NCBI RefSeq assembly: GCF_025961205.1
Contig: NZ_JAOQNH010000001.1
Coordinates: forward strand, 2,504,001-2,568,000
Length of the DNA: 64,000 nucleotides
Reading direction: 5' to 3'
DNA from: Azospirillum fermentarium
GTDB taxonomy: Bacteria; Pseudomonadota; Alphaproteobacteria; Azospirillales; Azospirillaceae
Both the position numbers and the translations under genes were made by a program. Shown one piece after another: positions 1 through 9,794 of this stretch. Below the pieces are notes generated by a model. It did no database searches. It saw only the letters and a list, made by a program, of their open reading frames with translations, and had not been told where the DNA came from. The stretch's first letter is position 1. The number at the start of each line of letters is the position of its first letter.

Positions 1-795
1 AACACGGGCCGTCTGTCCTCCACCGATCCCAACCTGCAGAACATCCCCGTGCGCAACGAGGAGGGGCGGCGCATCCGCCGCGCCTTCATCGCCGATCCGG
101 GCTTCACGCTGCTGTCGGTGGACTATTCCCAGATCGAATTGCGGCTGGTGGCCGAAATCGCCGACATCGCGGCACTGAAGGACGCCTTCCGCAACGGCAT
201 CGACATTCACGCCATGACCGCATCCCAGGTGTTCGGCGTGCCGCTGGATCAGATGACCTCGGAGATCCGCCGCAAGGCCAAGGCCATCAACTTCGGCATC
301 ATCTACGGCATCTCCGGCTTCGGCCTCAGCCGCCAGTTGGGCATCACGCCGGGGGAGGCCAACAGCTTCATCAAGGCGTACCTGGAACGCTTCCACGAAC
401 TGAAGACCTGGATGGAGAAGACCAAGCAGGAAGCGCGGGAACAGGGCTACGTCGCCACCCTGTTCGGGCGCCGCTGCTACATCCCCGGCATCCAGGAAAA
501 GAACGCCGCCCGCCGCGCCTTTGCCGAGCGTCAGGCCATCAACGCCCCCATCCAGGGCACCGCGGCGGACATCATGAAGCGCGCCATGGCCCGCATCCCC
601 GCCGCCATGACCGCCGCCAGCCCCCGCAGCCGGCTGCTGCTGCAGGTGCATGACGAACTGCTGTTCGAAGTGCCCGAGGATGAGGTGGAAGCGCTGAGTG
701 CCGCCGTACGCACGGTGATGGAGGGGGCTGCCAGCCTGAGCATTCCGCTCGTCGCGGAAGCGGGCGTCGGGCCGTCGTGGGACGAGGCGCATTGA
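1..795 (+). CDS. polA: DNA polymerase I, C-terminal part (gene cut by window start)
   Basis: The reading frame is open from base 1, so the gene starts outside the window and only the polymerase domain is seen (264 residues). All three family A polymerase motifs are present: motif A (DYSQIELR, with the catalytic Asp), motif B (RRKAKAINFGIIYG, the O-helix with its Lys and Tyr) and motif C (QVHDELLFEV, with the second catalytic Asp). It fills gaps in DNA repair and Okazaki-fragment processing. The N-terminal exonuclease domains cannot be judged here. A double hairpin follows the stop within 10 bases and probably ends the transcript. Confidence 0.97.
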   Translation, partial: NTGRLSSTDPNLQNIPVRNEEGRRIRRAFIADPGFTLLSVDYSQIELRLVAEIADIAALKDAFRNGIDIHAMTASQVFGVPLDQMTSEIRRKAKAINFGIIYGISGFGLSRQLGITPGEANSFIKAYLERFHELKTWMEKTKQEAREQGYVATLFGRRCYIPGIQEKNAARRAFAERQAINAPIQGTAADIMKRAMARIPAAMTAASPRSRLLLQVHDELLFEVPEDEVEALSAAVRTVMEGAASLSIPLVAEAGVGPSWDEAH

Positions 796-803
796 GAAGG
801 CTT

Positions 804-855
804 GTCGAGGGGATCTTCCCCTCGACGCTCCCCGACAGGGGCCCAGCGGCCCCTG
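804..855 (+). repeat. double-hairpin element, copy 1
   Basis: Two perfect stem-loops lie directly after polA: a 10-bp stem at 804-813/817-826 with a 3-base loop, and an 8-bp stem at 836-843/848-855 with a 4-base loop. Read in the direction of polA, the element matches the reverse complement of 1498-1548 in stem order, stem lengths, spacer and the following CCCAT-type tail. The two look like members of one repeat family. It may act as a terminator or transcript end, although no T-run follows. Confidence 0.7.
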
Positions 856-871
856 TACCCCATCAATGGGG

Positions 872-1132
872 TCAGTGGTCCCGGGTGTTTCTGATGGTTT
901 TCGACACGGCGTCCAGGCTGGAAACCACAGCACCGAAAATCAGGTTCACCCCAAGGATACCTTCGCCGGTAAGGTGGCCGCTCCGTCCCGAAAGCGCGTT
1001 GCAGACGGCGCCGTTCAGGAACGTCACGACAGCCTTCACATTTTCCAGCACATCGGCGGGATCATCGTACTCGCCGCCGAAGCAATGCAGCGAAACCGTG
1101 GATGGCTGTCGATCGGAAGCGTCTTGTGACAT
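872..1132 (-). CDS. small hypothetical protein
   Basis: An 86-residue protein that I do not recognise. The middle and C-terminal parts are moderately hydrophobic and look helical (residues about 25-80, rich in Val, Leu and Ala); there is no clear signal peptide and only two cysteines. A GGAG lies 11 bases ahead of the ATG. It is divergent from the XRE regulator at 1231, with about 100 bases and a palindrome between them, so the regulator may control it. A chance ORF cannot be excluded, but the divergent pairing and the lack of any rival frame favour a gene. Confidence 0.55.
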   Translation of the reverse strand: MSQDASDRQPSTVSLHCFGGEYDDPADVLENVKAVVTFLNGAVCNALSGRSGHLTGEGILGVNLIFGAVVSSLDAVSKTIRNTRDH

Positions 1133-1187
1133 AATGAGAACGTCTCCATCCTGTGAAGCCGGCTCAGATATAAAAATTGTGCCCCAG

Positions 1188-1201
1188 CCACAAGAATGTG
1201 G
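1188..1201. promoter_or_regulatory. candidate operator palindrome (CCACA-N4-TGTGG)
   Basis: A perfect 5-bp inverted repeat with a 4-base spacer sits in the AT-rich gap between the divergent small genes, 29 bases ahead of the XRE start. A half-site pair AGATAT (1166-1171) and ATATCT (1205-1210) surrounds it. XRE regulators of this size often bind such palindromes and repress themselves, so this is the likeliest operator. The assignment is inferred. Confidence 0.35.
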
Positions 1202-1230
1202 ACCATATCTCGTTATGGGTCAACAAAATT

Positions 1231-1479
1231 GTGAATGATACACAGCTTCGAATGGCACGGGCGGCCCTGAAATGGAAGATTGCGGACCTTGCCGCACGGT
1301 CGGGGGTGCATGCCAACACGATTTCGGCTTTTGAATCGGGCAAGACCACGCCCCACGGCCCGACCATGGCCGCCCTGCGCCGCGCCTTTGAAGAGGCCGG
1401 CGTGGAATTCATCGAGCGCGGCGTCCGGCTGAAAGAAGGCGAAGCCGGAACCACTCCCCCACAGGCCGCCGCACCCTGA
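1231..1479 (+). CDS. short XRE-family helix-turn-helix regulator
   Basis: An 82-residue DNA-binding protein made almost entirely of one HTH_XRE domain (about residues 6-60). It carries the recognition pattern ARSGVHANTISAFESGKTTP and the trailing segment LRRAFEEAGVEFIE common to small XRE proteins. I place the start at GTG 1231; an in-frame ATG at 1252 would still leave the domain nearly whole. It probably regulates itself and the divergent 86-residue gene. Such regulators occur both as antitoxins and as housekeeping repressors, and nothing here decides between them. Confidence 0.8.
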   Translation: MNDTQLRMARAALKWKIADLAARSGVHANTISAFESGKTTPHGPTMAALRRAFEEAGVEFIERGVRLKEGEAGTTPPQAAAP

Positions 1480-1497
1480 GTGGTTGATCAATGGGAT

Positions 1498-1548
1498 GCA
1501 AGGGCCGCCGCCCTTGCTGGGGGGTGTCGGGGGGCAAAGCCCCCCGAC
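1498..1548 (-). repeat. double-hairpin element, copy 2 (inverted)
   Basis: Two perfect stem-loops lie directly after the lutC stop when read on the minus strand: a 10-bp stem at 1526-1535/1539-1548 with an AAA loop, and an 8-bp stem at 1498-1505/1510-1517 with a 4-base loop. On the minus strand the order and spacing match the element after polA. Each copy therefore follows its gene in the sense direction, which suits a 3'-end or terminator role. Confidence 0.7.
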
Positions 1549-1558
1549 GGGTTACACA

Positions 1559-2224
1559 TCACGCATCGGTCAGCACCAGAACCACGAATTCCTTCGGCCC
1601 GTGAACGCCGAAGGCCAGGGTCTGTTCGATGTCCGCGGTCTTCGACGGGCCGGAAACCAGCACCACGTTGGTGGGCATGCGGTCCTTCCACCCCTGTTCC
1701 GTCACCACGTCGGCCATGGTGTCGCGCACCGACGACGCGGCGACGACCGCCACATGGACCGGCGGCAGCAGCGACATCAGGCGGGGCTCGTCAGCGCCGG
1801 GCCACAGGACCACGGTGCCGGTTTCGGCGATGCCGGCCACGGTGCCGGTCACCCCGGCATCGGCCTGCTGCACCAGCACCGTTTTGAAGCTCTCCACCGA
1901 TTCGATATAGGGAACCAGCACCGGAACGTCGCTCCGCCCGGCCCAGGCTTCAGCCAGGGTCTGGCCGGTGACGGTGTTGGGGGCGTGGATCACGGTGCGG
2001 CTGTTCTTGCCGGCCAGCTTGGTGCCCAGAAGTGCCGCCAGTGTCTCCGGCCACGCGGCGGCGGTGGTGTCGTGCACCTCCGCCCGCCAGGATTCCAGCA
2101 TGGTGCGGAACTTGGCCAGCCGCTGATCGCCGAAGCGCGGCGGCTGCCAGTCGGGACGGTCGGGGGCCACCGACGGCGGGGCCGCGCGCAGGCGCGACAG
2201 GATGCGGGCGCGGGCTTCAGACAT
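1559..2224 (-). CDS. lutC: lactate utilization protein LutC (LUD domain)
   Basis: 221 residues with a single LUD domain (YkgG family), including the core AGVTGTVAGIAETGTVVLWPG and the PPVHVAVV strand. LutC is the third component of LutABC, the iron-sulfur system that oxidises L-lactate to pyruvate in the cytoplasm. Its start overlaps the end of lutB by 8 bases, showing translational coupling. It is the last gene of the lactate operon and is followed by a double hairpin. The short length without Fe-S motifs separates it from LutB. Confidence 0.93.
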   Translation of the reverse strand: MSEARARILSRLRAAPPSVAPDRPDWQPPRFGDQRLAKFRTMLESWRAEVHDTTAAAWPETLAALLGTKLAGKNSRTVIHAPNTVTGQTLAEAWAGRSDVPVLVPYIESVESFKTVLVQQADAGVTGTVAGIAETGTVVLWPGADEPRLMSLLPPVHVAVVAASSVRDTMADVVTEQGWKDRMPTNVVLVSGPSKTADIEQTLAFGVHGPKEFVVLVLTDA

Positions 2225-3653
2225 CGGAATACCCCTGTTCCTTGGCCAGTTCGTGCAACGTCTTCTTGGCGAACACCGGGCGGGTGCGGACGGAGGTCCA
2301 CTCCTTCAGCAACGGCATTCCCCCCGGCATCATGTTGCCGAAGCGCTGCATCATCTTGGCCCCCATGCGGTAGAGCGCGGGAGAAGCGTACATTTTCTTC
2401 CACCCGGCCCACACCGCGGCTTCGGTGGCGGTGTGCTTGCACCCGGCCCCCATCACCGCCGGGCTGTCCGACGGGTGCACCGCCTCGCGGCGCAGGCGCA
2501 CCATGATGTCGGCGATGGGGATGTTGACCGGACAGATCTCGACGCAGGCGTTGCACAGCGTGCAGGCGTGCGGCAGGTCGCCGGCCACGGCGATGCCGTC
2601 CAACTGCGGCGTCAGAATCTTGCCGATCGGGCCGGGATAGACGGCGTTGTAGGTATGCCCACCCACCCGCGCATAGACCGGGCAGTGGTTCATGCACGCA
2701 CCGCAGCGGATGCAGCGCAGGGTGTCGCGCAACTGGTTGTCGGCATAGACGCGGGACCGGCCGTTGTCCAGCAACACCAGATGAACCTCCTGCGGGCCAT
2801 CCTTTTCCCCCGGCTTGCGGGGCGAGGTGATCATGTTGACGTAGGTGGTGATGCTCTGCCCGGTGGCCGAGCGCGGCAGCAGCGACAAGAGCGGCGGAAT
2901 GTCGTCCAGCGTTTCCACCAGCTTCTCGATGCCCATCACCGCGATGTGCAGCGGCGGCAGGGTGGTGGACAGCCGCCCGTTGCCCTCGTTCTCGATCAGC
3001 ACCAGCGTGCCGGTCTCGGCCACCGCGAAATTCACCCCCGACAGACCGGCGTCCGCCGCGGCGAAGCGCGAGCGCAGCACCCGGCGGGCGGCGTCGGTCA
3101 GCTCGGCCACGTCCTCGGTGTAGGGCTGCCCGTCGATGTGCCGGGTGAAGAGTTCGGCGATCTCGCCCTTGTCCTTGTGGATGCAGGGCATGACGATGTG
3201 GCTGGGCGCCTCGCCCGCCAACTGGATGATGTATTCGCCCAGATCCGATTCGATGGCCTCGATGCCGTGCTTTTGCAGGAAGGCGTTGAGGTGCATCTCC
3301 TCCGACACCATCGACTTGCCCTTGACGATGGTCCGGGCGTCGTGGTCCTGCAGGATCTTCAGGACGATGCTGTTGGCCTCGTGGGTGGTTTCCGCCCAAT
3401 GGACTTTGATGCCGTTGGCGGTGCAGTTGGCCTCAAGCTGCTCCAGCAATTCGGGCAGACGGGCCAGCACCCGGCGCTTGGCGGCGGCCCCGCGGGCGCG
3501 CAGGGATTTCCAGGCGGCGATGTCGGCGAACTGGGCCGCGCGCTTGGCCATCAGCCCGTCCATGGCCCGGCGGAAATTGCCCCGCAGCTTGGTGTTGCCC
3601 AGAACCTTGTGGGCGCGCTCGACGAAGGTGGACGCGGCAGCGGTTTCAGCCAT
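2217..3653 (-). CDS. lutB: lactate utilization iron-sulfur protein LutB
   Basis: 478 residues. The N-terminal half is a LUD domain (note KGKSMVSEE and AVAETGTLVLIENEGN). The C-terminal half carries two 4Fe-4S motifs, CIRCGACMNHCPVY near residue 310 and CTLCNACVEICPVN near residue 365. LutB is the electron-transferring subunit of the LutABC L-lactate oxidation complex. It overlaps lutA by 8 bases upstream and lutC by 8 bases downstream, a tight coupled operon. Length and motifs fit the family fully. Confidence 0.96.
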   Translation of the reverse strand: MAETAAASTFVERAHKVLGNTKLRGNFRRAMDGLMAKRAAQFADIAAWKSLRARGAAAKRRVLARLPELLEQLEANCTANGIKVHWAETTHEANSIVLKILQDHDARTIVKGKSMVSEEMHLNAFLQKHGIEAIESDLGEYIIQLAGEAPSHIVMPCIHKDKGEIAELFTRHIDGQPYTEDVAELTDAARRVLRSRFAAADAGLSGVNFAVAETGTLVLIENEGNGRLSTTLPPLHIAVMGIEKLVETLDDIPPLLSLLPRSATGQSITTYVNMITSPRKPGEKDGPQEVHLVLLDNGRSRVYADNQLRDTLRCIRCGACMNHCPVYARVGGHTYNAVYPGPIGKILTPQLDGIAVAGDLPHACTLCNACVEICPVNIPIADIMVRLRREAVHPSDSPAVMGAGCKHTATEAAVWAGWKKMYASPALYRMGAKMMQRFGNMMPGGMPLLKEWTSVRTRPVFAKKTLHELAKEQGYSDV

Positions 3654-4410
3654 TGGTGCGCTCCTTCAGGAATTCGGCGATGTGACGCGGCTTGACCGGG
3701 GAGCCGGACTTGGCCATCGCCCCTGAGATGTTCATCAGGCAGCCGCAGTCACCGGTGACCATCTGGGCCGCCCCGGTGCCCTCGATGCTCGCCACCTTGT
3801 CGGTGACCATGGCGCCCGACACCTCGGGCATCCGCACGGCGAAGGTGCCGCCGAAGCCGCAGCATTCCTTCTCCCGCGGGTTTTCCACCAGCGTGACGTT
3901 GGACAGCCGGCGCAAAAGCTCCTTGGGCTCGTCGGTCACGCCCATTTCCCGCACGGAATGGCACGATCCGTGCCATGTGACCGTCAGCGGCTCGCCCTTG
4001 TCCTTCAACTGGATGTCCAGCACGTGGACCAGGAACCACGTCAGCTCATAGACGCGGGACGCGAACGCCTCCGCTTCCGCCTGATCGGGTTCGCCGGCGA
4101 ACAGCTCGGGGTAATGCATGCGCATCATGCCGGCACAGCTTCCCGACGGCACGATGATCGGCCAGGGGTTGGGGAACGCCTTGAACTGGGCGCGGGCGAC
4201 GGCGCGCGCCTCCTCATACATGCCGGTGTTGCGGGCCGGCTGGCCACAGCAGGTCTGGTTCTGCGGAAACACCACCTTCAGCCCTTCGCGCCGCAGCAGA
4301 TCCATCCCGGCCAGACCGGCGTCGGGGTAGAACAGGTCCACCAGACAGGTGCCGAAATAATAGACGGTGGCGGGACGGGGCGGGACGGGATACGCCGATG
4401 CGGGGGTCAA
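3646..4410 (-). CDS. lutA: lactate utilization protein LutA (CCG domains)
   Basis: 254 residues with the paired cysteine-rich CCG domains of LutA/GlpC/HdrB-type proteins: QNQTCCGQPARN in the first half and EKECCGFGGTFAV in the second, which bind an Fe-S cluster. Together with LutB and LutC it oxidises L-lactate. The 169-base gap to lctP upstream holds a terminator-like hairpin, so lutABC may also have its own promoter in about 4411-4485. Confidence 0.95.
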   Translation of the reverse strand: MTPASAYPVPPRPATVYYFGTCLVDLFYPDAGLAGMDLLRREGLKVVFPQNQTCCGQPARNTGMYEEARAVARAQFKAFPNPWPIIVPSGSCAGMMRMHYPELFAGEPDQAEAEAFASRVYELTWFLVHVLDIQLKDKGEPLTVTWHGSCHSVREMGVTDEPKELLRRLSNVTLVENPREKECCGFGGTFAVRMPEVSGAMVTDKVASIEGTGAAQMVTGDCGCLMNISGAMAKSGSPVKPRHIAEFLKERTNG

Positions 4411-4485
4411 GGCGTCACCTCATGGATGGCAGGGGGAGCGGTCAAAGAGACAAACAAAGAAATAAATAAGCGGGATGGGATGAAT

Positions 4486-4516
4486 GAAAAAGACGGGGGC
4501 GACGCGCGCACCCCCG
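4486..4516 (-). terminator. intrinsic terminator/attenuator between lctP and lutA
   Basis: On the minus strand a hairpin CGGGGG-N11-CCCCCG (4516-4494) is followed by a T-rich run (TCTTTTTC). It lies 64 bases after the lctP stop and 76 bases ahead of lutA. It would lower read-through from the permease gene into lutABC, setting different expression levels inside one lactate locus. The stem is short, so termination may be partial. Confidence 0.5.
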
Positions 4517-4579
4517 CTGCAAGTTGCCACCGGGCGGGCCTGGACTGCCCCTGCCCCGCCCGGTGCCTCCGATGCGAAC

Positions 4580-6241
<1,662 letters not shown>

Positions 6242-6619
6242 TGGGAATCCATCCTCCGCCAGACCGTTTGTCACGTTGGCGGTGCGCTTTCGGGCAAGAC
6301 GGAGGCAGCCCACGGCGGCCATGGCACGGGCCATGACGGCCCGCGGCGGCACACCGGCGGCGTTTCCCGTATTCCCAAAACCCGGATGTTTCATTCGTTG
6401 CAGCGCAGCATTCGGAAAGGATGCTGCGTTGGGCTGCGGCCAAATGACATCTCTTAGCCAACGTTGAAGTTTGGATAAAAGATTTGACCATGGCCCGCAA
6501 CAGGAAAATTCTTCTGACGACGAGCCCGTCTCAACCCGCTGGACGCGCCCGGCGGGGGAGGCTATCTAACCCTCAAACACACCCGGTTGAACGGGGAGAC
6601 GACGCGAAGGGAAACGCCG
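6242..6619. other. divergent control region between lctP and the FadR-type regulator
   Basis: A 378-base gap without a convincing gene. It holds a perfect 8-bp inverted repeat, CGCAGCAT (6404-6411) and ATGCTGCG (6421-6428), separated by 9 bases, in the middle of the divergent gap. FadR/LldR-type proteins bind shorter palindromes (TGGT-N3-ACCA type), and I see no good match to that. The repeat could be an operator or a hairpin in the lctP leader. The 3' part (about 6460-6500) is AT-rich and may carry the promoters. Confidence 0.4.
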
Positions 6620-7423
6620 ATGCCGCCCGAGGGCACCACCAGCGACAGGATCAAGCCGGCAAAGCTGTCCGACGCCATTGCCGAGCACCTGGAAAAGCTG
6701 ATTCTGGAAGGGGTTCTGCGCCCCGGCGAAAAGCTGCTGCCCGAACGGGAACTGGCGTTGAAGCTGGACGTGTCGCGCCCGTCGCTGCGCGATGCGCTGG
6801 CCAAGCTGGAAAGCCGCGGGCTTCTGATCACCGGGCGCGGCGGCACGCAGGTGGCGCAGTTCCTGGCCCCCATGACCGACCCGCTGGTGTCGCTGCTGCA
6901 ATCGAAGCCGGAAACCGCGTACGACTATCTGGAATTCCGCACGACGATCGAGGGGACGGCGGCGGCACTGGCCGCCGAACGGGCCACCGACCTGGACCGC
7001 CGGGCGATTCAGGATTCCATCGACCGCATGACGACCGGCCACGGCCAGGACGACCCCACCATCGAGGCGGACGCCGACGCCGACCTGCATCAGGCCATCT
7101 ATGAGGCGGCGCACAATGTGGTGATGCTGCACATCATGCGGGCCTTTTCCGCCATGCTCCGCAACGATGTGTTCTACAACCGCTCCCGCCTCTACACCCG
7201 CCCCGGCGTGCGGGAGATGCTTTTGAGCCAGCATCTGGCCATCGCCGACGCGGTGCTGGGCGGGCGCCCCGCCGACGCGCGGCGGGCGGCGGAGGAGCAC
7301 GTGACCTTCACCCTGCGCACCCTCCAGGAAATCCGCGACGACGACCAGCGGCTGGCGGTGTCGCTGCGGCGAATCGGGCGGTCGGATCTGGTGGACGGGG
7401 TGACGCCGCCGCCCTCGGCATGA
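6620..7423 (+). CDS. FadR-subfamily GntR regulator, probable lactate regulator
   Basis: 267 residues. It has an N-terminal winged helix (about residues 15-75, with RPGEKLLPERELALKLDVSR) and a C-terminal FCD ligand-binding domain (about 90-235) with the metal-binding Asp and His residues typical of FCD. The subfamily includes PdhR and LldR. Position, divergent from lctP-lutABC, makes L-lactate the likely effector. The start is ATG 6620, preceded by AAGGGA at 7 bases, rather than TTG 6587. The exact ligand is inferred from context only. Confidence 0.88.
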   Translation: MPPEGTTSDRIKPAKLSDAIAEHLEKLILEGVLRPGEKLLPERELALKLDVSRPSLRDALAKLESRGLLITGRGGTQVAQFLAPMTDPLVSLLQSKPETAYDYLEFRTTIEGTAAALAAERATDLDRRAIQDSIDRMTTGHGQDDPTIEADADADLHQAIYEAAHNVVMLHIMRAFSAMLRNDVFYNRSRLYTRPGVREMLLSQHLAIADAVLGGRPADARRAAEEHVTFTLRTLQEIRDDDQRLAVSLRRIGRSDLVDGVTPPPSA

Positions 7424-7429
7424 CGGCGG

Positions 7430-8149
7430 TTACGCGCCGTCATCCTCCCCCTCGGCATCGTCCGGCGGGCCGTCCAGGCTGAGCAGGACCGACCGGGCCA
7501 GCGGCACGGTGATCCGCCGCTGCTCCACCAGGGATGCGTGGTCCAGCGCCGCCACCACCCGGCGGGCGGCGTCCAGCGACCGTTCGATTCGGGCCACCAG
7601 ATAATCCACAACCTCTTCCCCCGGCATCACCTGCCGGTCGGCGAACAGCTTGACCAGCACGGCGGCCAGCAGGGCGTCGTCGGGCGGTTCCACCGCCACC
7701 GCCGGGGCGGCGTTGAGGCGGGAGCGCAGGTCGGCCAGCTTCACCCGCCAGCGGGCCGGCGGCTGGTGCGCCAGCAGCAGCAGATGACCGCCCGCGTCCC
7801 GCATGCGGTTGTACAGATGGAAAAGCGCCTCTTCCCGGCCCTTGCGCCCGGCCACCTTGTCGGCGTCGTCCACCACCACGGCACGCCCGGCGGCCAGCGC
7901 CGGAAGATCGGCGTCGGTCAGGTCCGCCGCCGCGATGCACGGCGCGCCCGTACGCGCCCGCCACACGCTGGCCAGATGACTCTTGCCCGACCCGGCGGGG
8001 CCGAACAGGGCCAGGGCCGGCGCCGGCCACGCGGGCCAGCGGTCCAGCCACGCCACCGCCTCGGCGTTCGACGGGGCGACCAGGAAATCCTCCCCGCCCA
8101 TGGCCGCACGGTGACCCAGATCCAGGGGGATTTGCGTCGGGCCGGTCAT
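7430..8149 (-). CDS. hdaA: DnaA-related regulator HdaA (replication initiation control)
   Basis: 239 residues resembling the AAA+ part of DnaA without its DNA-binding domain IV: Walker A GPAGSGKS near residue 50, Walker B-like VVVDDADK near 95, and a sensor II-type RSLDAARRVVAALD. It begins with the clamp-binding motif QIPLDLG. Hda/HdaA proteins bind the sliding clamp and stimulate ATP hydrolysis on DnaA to stop re-initiation. The start ATG overlaps the stop of the upstream permease gene (ATGA). It is convergent with the FadR-type gene, 6 bases apart. Confidence 0.9.
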   Translation of the reverse strand: MTGPTQIPLDLGHRAAMGGEDFLVAPSNAEAVAWLDRWPAWPAPALALFGPAGSGKSHLASVWRARTGAPCIAAADLTDADLPALAAGRAVVVDDADKVAGRKGREEALFHLYNRMRDAGGHLLLLAHQPPARWRVKLADLRSRLNAAPAVAVEPPDDALLAAVLVKLFADRQVMPGEEVVDYLVARIERSLDAARRVVAALDHASLVEQRRITVPLARSVLLSLDGPPDDAEGEDDGA

Positions 8150-9225
8150 TCCCCCTCCCCCCGGATCGGCAGGGTGCCGCGGTAATAGGGGCTGTCCATG
8201 TAGCGGGCCACGGCGAAGCGGGTCAGCACCCCGATCACCGCCGCCACCGGCACCGCCAGCAGAATGCCCAGGAACCCGAACAGATAACCGCCGGCCAGCA
8301 GGGCGAACATCACCCACACCGGGTGCAGCCCCACCCGGTCCCCCACCAGCTTGGGCGACAGGAAATTGCCCTCCACCATCTGGCCGAACAGGAAGATGCC
8401 GACCACCACGCCGGTGCTCCACAGCTCGTCGAACTGCAGCAGCGCCAGCCCGGTGGACGCGATGAAGCCGAACAGCGTCCCCACATAAGGGATGAAGGAC
8501 AGCAGGCCCGACACCAGCCCGATCACCAGCCCGAACTTCAGCCCCGCCGCCGACAGCCCGACCGCGTAGAAGGAGCCGAGGATCAGACACACCAGCGCCT
8601 GCCCGCGCAGGAAGCCCGACAGGGTTTCATCCACCTCCCGTGCCTGCTGGCGGATCACCGCGGCGTGGGGGCGCGGCAGGCAGCGGTCCACGGTGGCGAC
8701 CAGGATGTCCCAGTCGCGCAGCAGGTAGAACGCCACGATGGGCATGATGAACAGCATGGACAGCACATCGAACAGCGCCATGCCGCCGCTCAGGATGCGC
8801 TGGATCACGCTGCCCAGCCACCCCACCGCCTGTCCCGCGTACTGACCGGCGGCATCGCGCAGCCGCTGCATGTCGTCGCTGGGCAGCCGGCTCAGGAATT
8901 TCTCCAGGGCCGGCAGCACCCGGTCGCGCACGGCGTGGGAATAGCCCGGCAGCGCGTCGATCAACTGCACCACCTGCATCTGCACCAGCGGGATCAGCAG
9001 CAGGATCACCGCCACCAGCATCAGCAGGAACAGCAGCAGCACCAGCGCCGTGGCGGCCCAGCGCGGCAGCCGGTATTCCTCCAGCCGGTCCACCAGCGGA
9101 TCGAGGAAATAGGCCAGCGCCAGGCCAGCGACGAACGGCAGCAGCATGCCCGACAACTGCCACAGGACCAGAAGGAAGATCCCCAGCCCGATCAGCCAGA
9201 ACCGCGCCTGACGCCCGCCGCTCAT
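8146..9225 (-). CDS. AI-2E/PerM-family membrane permease
   Basis: 359 residues with about eight membrane segments and the family blocks LAYFLDPLVDRLE and YVGTLFGFI. The C-terminal segment ends in a basic, charged tail. Substrates of this family are mostly unproven; some members export AI-2 or act as Na+/H+ antiporters. The start is ATG 9225, which shares a base with the pgsA stop (TGATG); the longer open frame to 9312 runs back into pgsA. It sits between pgsA and hdaA, and all three seem co-transcribed. Confidence 0.88.
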   Translation of the reverse strand: MSGGRQARFWLIGLGIFLLVLWQLSGMLLPFVAGLALAYFLDPLVDRLEEYRLPRWAATALVLLLFLLMLVAVILLLIPLVQMQVVQLIDALPGYSHAVRDRVLPALEKFLSRLPSDDMQRLRDAAGQYAGQAVGWLGSVIQRILSGGMALFDVLSMLFIMPIVAFYLLRDWDILVATVDRCLPRPHAAVIRQQAREVDETLSGFLRGQALVCLILGSFYAVGLSAAGLKFGLVIGLVSGLLSFIPYVGTLFGFIASTGLALLQFDELWSTGVVVGIFLFGQMVEGNFLSPKLVGDRVGLHPVWVMFALLAGGYLFGFLGILLAVPVAAVIGVLTRFAVARYMDSPYYRGTLPIRGEGE

Positions 9226-9782
9226 CACACACCGCCATGCCGGTTGAACAGACGCCCGCCTCGGTACAGGTAGCCGGCCCCCGACAGCAGCGTCGTCGCC
9301 AGCACCACCCACACCAGGGCGTTCACCACATCAACACCCTGAACCACCAGATTGGGCAGCCCCAGCCCGGCGGGGGCCAGCACCGCGGTGGCCAGCGCGA
9401 TCTGGGCCGCGGTGTTGATCTTGCTGATGGTGGAGGGCTGCATCACCAGCGCCTCCTTGAGCGTATAGAGCAGCATGACGCCGCCCACGATCATGATGTC
9501 ACGCGACACCACCACGATCACCAGCCACAGGGGCAGCGCGTTCACGTGCCCCAGCGCGATGAACACGCTGACCAGCAGCACCTTGTCCGCCAGCGGGTCG
9601 AGATAGGCGCCCAGCGCCGTCAGCGACCGGAACATGCGGGCGATGGCGCCGTCCAGCGCATCGGAAATCCCGGCGCCCACCACGACCCAGAAGGCCCAGC
9701 CCAGTTCACCCGCCAGGATGAAATAGACCGCCGCCGGAACCGCCAGCAGCCGGGCGAAGGTGATGATGTTGGGGATGCTCAA
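9225..9782 (-). CDS. pgsA: CDP-alcohol phosphatidyltransferase (PgsA-like)
   Basis: 185 residues, membrane protein. The complete CDP-alcohol phosphotransferase signature is present at residues about 41-66 (D-x2-D-G-x2-A-R-x8-G-x3-D-x3-D), supplying the metal-binding and catalytic aspartates. It most likely makes phosphatidylglycerol phosphate from CDP-diacylglycerol and glycerol 3-phosphate. Length and N-terminus (SIPNIITFARLL) fit PgsA better than cardiolipin or phosphatidylserine synthases. It is first in the pgsA-permease-hdaA run, 12 bases after the DUF2066 gene. Confidence 0.9.
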   Translation of the reverse strand: MSIPNIITFARLLAVPAAVYFILAGELGWAFWVVVGAGISDALDGAIARMFRSLTALGAYLDPLADKVLLVSVFIALGHVNALPLWLVIVVVSRDIMIVGGVMLLYTLKEALVMQPSTISKINTAAQIALATAVLAPAGLGLPNLVVQGVDVVNALVWVVLATTLLSGAGYLYRGGRLFNRHGGV

Positions 9783-9794
9783 CGCCCCGCCCCC

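Noticed and set aside
10..60. A start codon for polA within the window (ATG-like frame at 49)
   Set aside because: The frame continues to base 1 with typical Pol I residues (NTGRLSSTDPNLQNIP), so the real start is outside.
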